DNA of 50,022 bases from Opitutales bacterium. GTDB taxonomy: Bacteria; Verrucomicrobiota; Verrucomicrobiia; Opitutales; Oceanipulchritudinaceae. A program made the translations under genes and the position numbers. The stretch spans positions 1-50,022 of the forward strand of contig JAFGLA010000104.1 of assembly GCA_016928295.1 (NCBI GenBank), given 5' to 3'. Each line of letters starts with the position of its first letter. Positions within the stretch are counted from its first letter, which is position 1. The notes under the pieces were generated by a model. It worked only from the letters and a program-made list of their open reading frames with translations, was not told the DNA's origin and made no database searches. This document shows, piece after piece, positions 45,062 to 50,022 of the stretch.

Positions 45062-47839
45062 GTGCAAGCATCACCTTCATTCCAGAAGCTACACAACGGC
45101 ATCGGCATACGCACGGCCAAGGGCGAGCTTATCCATCTTGAAATTTTCTCTGAAAGCATCATCGGCGTGCGCGCCACCACCCTGCCGGAGCTGCCCGCAA
45201 ACGACAGCTTCATGGTGGTGAAGGAAAACGCGGAGCCTTGCTCCTTTGAATGTGGCGAAGAAAACGGCGTTTTCTGGCTATCGACAGCCAAGGTAAAGGC
45301 CGTTGTGTGCGGAGACTGCGGCCAGGTCAGCTTCTTCGACAAGGACGGCAAGCCCGTGCTGCGCGAAGTCGAAGGCAGCCGCAAGATGACGCCCGTCAAG
45401 GAGATGGGCGAGGACACCTTCCGCATCGGGCAGAAGTTCCACTACGACAATGTGAACGTGCTCATGGGTCTTGGCGGCCATCAGGACGGCATAGCCAACT
45501 ACAAGGGCAAGGACTGCAACCTCACCCAGTACAACTGCATCGACATTGTCACCTACTTCTCGACCGACGCCAATTATGGCCTCCTCTGGGACAACGACTC
45601 GATCACCAAGTTCGGCGACCCGCGCGAACACGGCAAGCTCGGCAGCGTCTTCAAACTCTACAACGAGGACGGCGTCGAAGGCGGCCTGACCGCCCGCTAC
45701 TACGGCGACAGCGCCTTTGCCTACACACAGGTCAAGCGCGACGAGGACCAGATCGAATACTCTTTCTTCGAGGAACGCCCCTACGCGCCCAAGGAGTTCA
45801 ACTTCGACAAAGGCTCCATCAAGTGGACAGGCTTTATCGAAGCGCCCGAGGACGGCGTTTATAAGCTGCGCAGCTACGGCTCGCACTACATCAAGGTGAC
45901 AATCGACGGGGTGGAATACGTCAACAAGTGGCGCCAGAACTGGATGCCCTGGCAGAACCTCTTCGAGATCCCCATGAAGGCGGGCCAGAAACTGCCCGTC
46001 ACAGTGGAATGGAACGCGAACGGCGGCTTCTGCGCGTTGCAGGCCCTCTCCCCCGCCTGCCCTTGTTACAAGGACGAGATCGCTCTTGAGAGCGAAGTGG
46101 GCGAACAGGTTCGCTACTACTTTATATACGGCGAAAGCGTGGACGAGCAGATTGCCGGTTACCGCAAGCTGACGGGCAAGGCCACGATGCTGCCTCGCTG
46201 GACGATGGGCCTCTGGCAGAGCCGCGAGCGTTACGAGACGCAGAAGGACCTGCTGGACGTGTGCGCCGAGTTCCGCAAGCGCGAGATACCGCTGGACTGC
46301 ATCGTGCAGGACTGGCAGTTCTGGGGCCCGGACGGCTGGGGAACGCAGGATTTCGACCCCAAGCGCTTCCCCGACCCCGACGGCATGATACGGGACATCC
46401 ACGAGAAGTACAACGCCAAGCTGCTCATCACGGTGTGGGCCAAGTTCAACAAGCACACCGAGCAGTTCAAGCACATGTACGACAAGGGCTGGATCTACAA
46501 AAAGCAGCCCGATACCGACATCCCCGACTGGCTTGGCTACCCTTACGGCTTCTACGACGCCTTCAACGAAGACGCGGGCCGCTGGTTCTGGGATCTTGCC
46601 AACGAAAAGCTTTTCAAAAATGGTGCCAGCAACGGTGCCGACGCATGGTGGCTGGACGCAACAGAGCCGGACATCGTCTCGAACGTGGGCGTCAAGTTCC
46701 GCAAGGAGGACATGAACCCCACGGCCAAGGGCAGCGGAGCGCGCGTTTACAACGCCTTCTCCATTAACCAGTGCCGCTGGGTGTACGAAGGCCAGCGCGC
46801 GGCGGACGAATCCAAGCGCGTGGTAATTCTGACCCGCTCCTCCTACGCAGGCCATCAGCGTTACGGCGCGGCCACATGGAGCGGCGACGTTGCCAGCCGC
46901 TGGGAAGACCTCAAAAAGCAGATTCCCTGCGGGCTAAACTTCTGCGCCTCGGGCATTCCCTACTGGACGACGGACATCGGCGGCTTCGCTGTCGAACCCC
47001 GCTACGAGCGCCCCATCGGCGAGGACGTGGAAGAGTTCCGCGAGCTTCAGATGCGCTGGTACCAGTTCGGCGTGTTCAACCCCTTCTTCCGCGTTCACGG
47101 CCAGTTCCCCTTCCGCGAGGTGTTCCGTCTCGTGCCCGAGGAACACCCCGTTTACAAGGCGATGGTGGCCTACAACAAGCTGCGCTACCGCCTGATGCCC
47201 TACCTCTACTCGATGGTGGGCGCCGTCACGCAGGACGACTACACGATGCTGCGCGCATTGTTCATGGACTTCCCGCAGGATGCCGCCGTGCGCAACATCG
47301 AGGACGAGTTCATGTTCGGCCCCGCCTTCCTCGTCGCTCCGGTAACGGACTATAAGGCCCGCAGCCGTCAGGTGTACCTGCCCGCCGGTGCCACATGGTA
47401 TGATTTCCACACAAACAAGCAGTACCTCGGCGGCCAGACAATCACGGTCGAGGCTCCGCTCGAAGAAGTGCCGCTATTTGTGCGCGCCGGAAGCATCATT
47501 CCATTCGGCCCCGAGATCCAGTACGCCAACGAGAACCCGGAAGGCCCCGTGCAACTGCGCGTTTATCCGGGTGCGGACGGCAAGTTCAGCATTTATCAGG
47601 ACGAGGGCGACGGCTACGGCTACGAGAAGGGTGCCTTCTCCCGCTCTTCGCTCGTTTGGGACGACGCGAAGCGCACGCTTTCAATATCAGCCCGTGAAGG
47701 CTCCTTCCCCGGAATGGCCGAAAAGAGAACGCTTTCAGTCGTTCTGGCCACAGAAGACAAAGCAGCCGGCAAGGAAATCTCAACAAGTGTGGACAAGACC
47801 CTCACCTACTCGGGAGAGGCTCTCAGTGTGGTTATTTAG
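45062..47839 (+). CDS. GH31 alpha-xylosidase with PA14 domain
   Basis: 925 residues. An N-terminal beta-domain carries a PA14-like insertion (about 207-335; GGLTARYYGDSAFAYTQV, then TGFIEAPEDGVYKLRSYGSH). The GH31 barrel has MGLWQSRERYETQKDLLDV, the nucleophile in WWLDATEPDIVSN (about 531), and the acid/base Asp in ATWSGDVASRW (about 609). The same architecture is known from xyloglucan alpha-xylosidases such as those of Bacteroides and Cellvibrio. No signal peptide is visible, so it is probably cytoplasmic. The start is a GTG; no better in-frame ATG is near. Regulated presumably by the divergent LacI protein. Confidence 0.93.
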   Translation: MQASPSFQKLHNGIGIRTAKGELIHLEIFSESIIGVRATTLPELPANDSFMVVKENAEPCSFECGEENGVFWLSTAKVKAVVCGDCGQVSFFDKDGKPVLREVEGSRKMTPVKEMGEDTFRIGQKFHYDNVNVLMGLGGHQDGIANYKGKDCNLTQYNCIDIVTYFSTDANYGLLWDNDSITKFGDPREHGKLGSVFKLYNEDGVEGGLTARYYGDSAFAYTQVKRDEDQIEYSFFEERPYAPKEFNFDKGSIKWTGFIEAPEDGVYKLRSYGSHYIKVTIDGVEYVNKWRQNWMPWQNLFEIPMKAGQKLPVTVEWNANGGFCALQALSPACPCYKDEIALESEVGEQVRYYFIYGESVDEQIAGYRKLTGKATMLPRWTMGLWQSRERYETQKDLLDVCAEFRKREIPLDCIVQDWQFWGPDGWGTQDFDPKRFPDPDGMIRDIHEKYNAKLLITVWAKFNKHTEQFKHMYDKGWIYKKQPDTDIPDWLGYPYGFYDAFNEDAGRWFWDLANEKLFKNGASNGADAWWLDATEPDIVSNVGVKFRKEDMNPTAKGSGARVYNAFSINQCRWVYEGQRAADESKRVVILTRSSYAGHQRYGAATWSGDVASRWEDLKKQIPCGLNFCASGIPYWTTDIGGFAVEPRYERPIGEDVEEFRELQMRWYQFGVFNPFFRVHGQFPFREVFRLVPEEHPVYKAMVAYNKLRYRLMPYLYSMVGAVTQDDYTMLRALFMDFPQDAAVRNIEDEFMFGPAFLVAPVTDYKARSRQVYLPAGATWYDFHTNKQYLGGQTITVEAPLEEVPLFVRAGSIIPFGPEIQYANENPEGPVQLRVYPGADGKFSIYQDEGDGYGYEKGAFSRSSLVWDDAKRTLSISAREGSFPGMAEKRTLSVVLATEDKAAGKEISTSVDKTLTYSGEALSVVI

Positions 47840-47872
47840 TGTCAGTGTGTGTGTTGTGAAACGATAAGTTGG

Positions 47873-47926
47873 GCAGCCGCCGCGAAGGATTCAGGATTGT
47901 GGGATCCGGTCCTTTCCGGCGGCTGT
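47873..47926 (+). promoter_or_regulatory. Hairpin between the GH31 and GH95 genes
   Basis: CAGCCGCCG/CGGCGGCTG form a 9-bp GC-rich stem around a 34-base loop. No T-run follows, so it may be an attenuator or a stabiliser of the GH31 mRNA rather than a terminator. Confidence 0.4.
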
Positions 47927-48057
47927 CGCATAACGGGGAGAGGCTTGCGCATTGCGGGACGGCGAATAGCCTGGAAAGCGTCTTGAACCCCCTTTTCCTG
48001 TCTGTTTGCGGTGTCAACCCCCTTCAACCATTAACGGCCATGTGCCCATACCCAGCC

Positions 48058-50022
48058 ATGAAGATACTCCGCCCCGCCCTGCTCCTTTCGCTGGCCCTGT
48101 TCGGCCTTGGTGCCTCGGTTCAGGCGCAGGAAGAAGAAGTGACGCTTTCTCCCTTCGTTCCAAACAAGGAAACGGAAACTGGATACCAAGCGAAACCGGC
48201 AATCGCTGGAACTTGGGAGCTAATTTCTACGCTAGCCAAAAGCACGATCCTCTTCGACACACCGGCGGCTGACCTCATTTCCGAAGGGCTTCCCATTGGC
48301 AACGGGCGCATGGGAATGCTGCTCTCGGGCGGCATCGACAAGCAAAGCAACGCCATTTGCGAGGACAGCGTATGGTCGGGCTGGCAGAACGACTTCGCCG
48401 ACAAAGCCGAGGCGGCGGAACACGTCGAAGCCATTCGCGAACTGTTCCGGCAGGGCAAGATAAGCGAGGCGCAGGATCTTATCAACAAGACCCAGATCAG
48501 CCGCATGGACGACGGGCAGGGCCACGGCACCTACGAGGCCTACGGCACTTACGAAATGCTCGCCCGGTTGGAAATCGAGACAAACCTCGATGCTTCCAAA
48601 GCCGAACATTACGGGCGCGGGCTGTCGCTGAACGAGGCGCTGGCGAGCGAGTTCTTCACTATCGACGGCGTCCGTTACGAACGCCACGCCTTCGCCAGTC
48701 GCCCGGACGAAGTGCAGGTCATTCGCCTTACGGCCAGTGCCCCCGGCCACATCACTTTTTCCACTACCCTATCCCGCCCTGACACAAACGCCACAGTCAC
48801 GACGGACGGCGAGGACGCGCTGCTTCTCTCTGGCTGGAACCCCGACAAGGACGGCAAGCCCGCACTCGAATACGCCTGCCGCCTCGGAGCCACGGCCAAT
48901 GGCGGAAGCGTGGAAGTGAAGGACGGCAAACTCGTCTTCACCGGCTGCGACGGCGTAACGCTCTACATCACCGCGGGCACCAATTACAAGGGCATGAAAA
49001 GCTGGCCCGACTATCTGGACAAGAGCGGCGCCCACCTGGCCCGCACAAAGGCGCAATTGGAAGCGGCGCGCGCCAAAAGTTACTACACACTGCTTAACAC
49101 GCACAAGGCCGATTACGAGCCGCTCTACGAGCGCGTGAAGATTGAGTTGTATGGCTCCCCGCTTACCAGTGACTTCATCAATCTGAGCCTGCCGACTCCA
49201 GAAAGGCTGAAGAAGGGAGCAAACGACCCATTCCTCATCTGCACCTACTTTAACTTTGGCCGCTACCTGCTTATTTCCAGCTCCCGCGACGGCGACCTGC
49301 CCGCGAATCTGCAAGGCATCTGGACTGTCAACTTCTATGAGAAGGACAATGGCCGCTGGAACTACTACACGCCCTGGAACGGCGACTATCACGCCAACGT
49401 CAACATCCAGATGAACTACTGGCCCGCGTTCAAGGCAAACCTCGCCGACTGCGCAGGCCCCGTTTACGACTTTATCGAAGCGTTGCCCGGACCGGGCGCT
49501 GTCACGGCCAAAGTCCAGCACGGCTGCGAAGGCTGGACCACGCACACGATGAACAACGTCTGGGGCTACACCTCGCCGGGCTGGGAGGCGAGCTGGGGCC
49601 ATTTCCCGATGGCAGGCCCTTGGATGGCCACGCATATCTGGGAAGCCTACGCCTACACGCTAGACAAGGACTTTCTCGCCCGCATGTGGCCCGCGCTTCG
49701 CGGCTCCGCCGAGTTTATCCTAAGCTGGATGACGCCCGACGAAAACGGCCAGCTCGTATCCGGCCCATCAGAGTCCCCCGAAAACCGCTTCCGCCTGCCG
49801 GACGGCAAGATAGGCTACTTCTGCATGGGCCCGACGATGGACCAGCAGCTAGCCTCGCAGCTACTAAGCGAAACTCTGCGCAGCGCAAAGGTGCTGGGCA
49901 TCGAGGACGCCTTCACAGCCCGCTGCGCCGAGGCGCTCGCCCGCATCCGCCCGACGCAGATCGGCCCCGACGGGCGCATTATGGAATGGTCCGAGCAGTT
50001 CGAGGAAGTCGAGCCGGGCCAC
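48058..50022 (+). CDS. GH95 alpha-L-fucosidase, 3'-truncated, with TonB-receptor-like N-terminal segment
   Basis: Open to the window end (655 residues seen of a family near 750-850). Signal peptide KILRPALLLSLALFGLGASV ending QA-Q. The next residues, EEVTLSPFVPNKETETGYQA then IAGTWE, resemble the N-terminal segment of Opitutae TonB receptors rather than a usual GH95 start. The enzyme then begins LPIGNGRMGMLLSGGID, continues through NVNIQMNYWPAFKANLADC and GPSESPENRFRLP (active-site region), as in inverting 1,2-alpha-L-fucosidases. With the GH31 alpha-xylosidase 218 bases upstream it fits breakdown of fucosylated xyloglucan, or of host/algal fucose glycans. Confidence 0.9.
   Translation, partial: MKILRPALLLSLALFGLGASVQAQEEEVTLSPFVPNKETETGYQAKPAIAGTWELISTLAKSTILFDTPAADLISEGLPIGNGRMGMLLSGGIDKQSNAICEDSVWSGWQNDFADKAEAAEHVEAIRELFRQGKISEAQDLINKTQISRMDDGQGHGTYEAYGTYEMLARLEIETNLDASKAEHYGRGLSLNEALASEFFTIDGVRYERHAFASRPDEVQVIRLTASAPGHITFSTTLSRPDTNATVTTDGEDALLLSGWNPDKDGKPALEYACRLGATANGGSVEVKDGKLVFTGCDGVTLYITAGTNYKGMKSWPDYLDKSGAHLARTKAQLEAARAKSYYTLLNTHKADYEPLYERVKIELYGSPLTSDFINLSLPTPERLKKGANDPFLICTYFNFGRYLLISSSRDGDLPANLQGIWTVNFYEKDNGRWNYYTPWNGDYHANVNIQMNYWPAFKANLADCAGPVYDFIEALPGPGAVTAKVQHGCEGWTTHTMNNVWGYTSPGWEASWGHFPMAGPWMATHIWEAYAYTLDKDFLARMWPALRGSAEFILSWMTPDENGQLVSGPSESPENRFRLPDGKIGYFCMGPTMDQQLASQLLSETLRSAKVLGIEDAFTARCAEALARIRPTQIGPDGRIMEWSEQFEEVEPGH

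Noticed and set aside
45278-46855. 525-codon open frame opposite the GH31 gene
   Set aside because: Shadow of GH31; no signature of any family.

Overview
The window is a gene-dense stretch of a bacterial chromosome (moderately high GC), most likely from a Gram-negative member of the Verrucomicrobiota, probably the Opitutae. This is an inference. It rests on an LL-diaminopimelate aminotransferase (DapL), ExbB/ExbD and TonB-dependent outer-membrane systems, a BBP2-like barrel with a Wza/Wzc-type export pair, and an N-terminal 'LSPF...GYQA...AGT' segment typical of Opitutae TonB receptors. No phage, plasmid, integrase, CRISPR array or rRNA gene was seen.

Layout. 1-6.8 kb: 3' part of an unusual dihydroxy-acid dehydratase, a leftward translation-related run (rpsR, tsaC, prfB), a cluster of hairpins, tRNA-Pro(GGG), leuD and an exbB-exbD pair. 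7-11 kb: a glycerol dehydrogenase-like gene, then class II and class I fructose-bisphosphate aldolases in tandem, the second behind a strongly structured leader. 11-19 kb: small genes (Nudix, ribbon-helix-helix, two inositol-phosphatase-family enzymes, Rrf2 regulator, acylphosphatase, glycerate kinase, a YnbE/YdbL pair, oligoribonuclease). 19.4-25.6 kb: a leftward exopolysaccharide export operon (outer-membrane barrel, Wza-like export protein, Wzc-like tyrosine kinase) and a divergent TPR membrane protein. 25.6-32.2 kb: dnaE, then a metal-type TonB receptor behind a small His/Cys-rich membrane protein. 32.4-39.3 kb: ftsB, an ExeA/GspB-like pair, a three-repeat Vps62-like protein, enolase, a small lipoprotein, rsmI and a Ppx/GppA phosphatase. 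39.4-43.4 kb: dapL, mutL, aroQ. 43.5-50 kb: a LacI regulator divergent from a GH31 alpha-xylosidase, followed by a truncated GH95 alpha-L-fucosidase; together these look like part of a xyloglucan utilisation locus.

Most interesting signals: (i) an NTF2/SnoaL-like domain inserted in IlvD; (ii) a TonB-receptor-like N-terminal segment on a GH95 fucosidase; (iii) a dispersed ~160-bp element with 17-bp terminal inverted repeats (four full-length copies, one internally deleted, one remnant), one copy ending 8 bases before a start codon; (iv) a MutL whose three endonuclease motifs are all degenerate; (v) an uncharacterised multi-hairpin leader before the class I aldolase. No single wholly new multi-gene system is obvious; the novelty lies mainly in domain architectures and non-coding elements.
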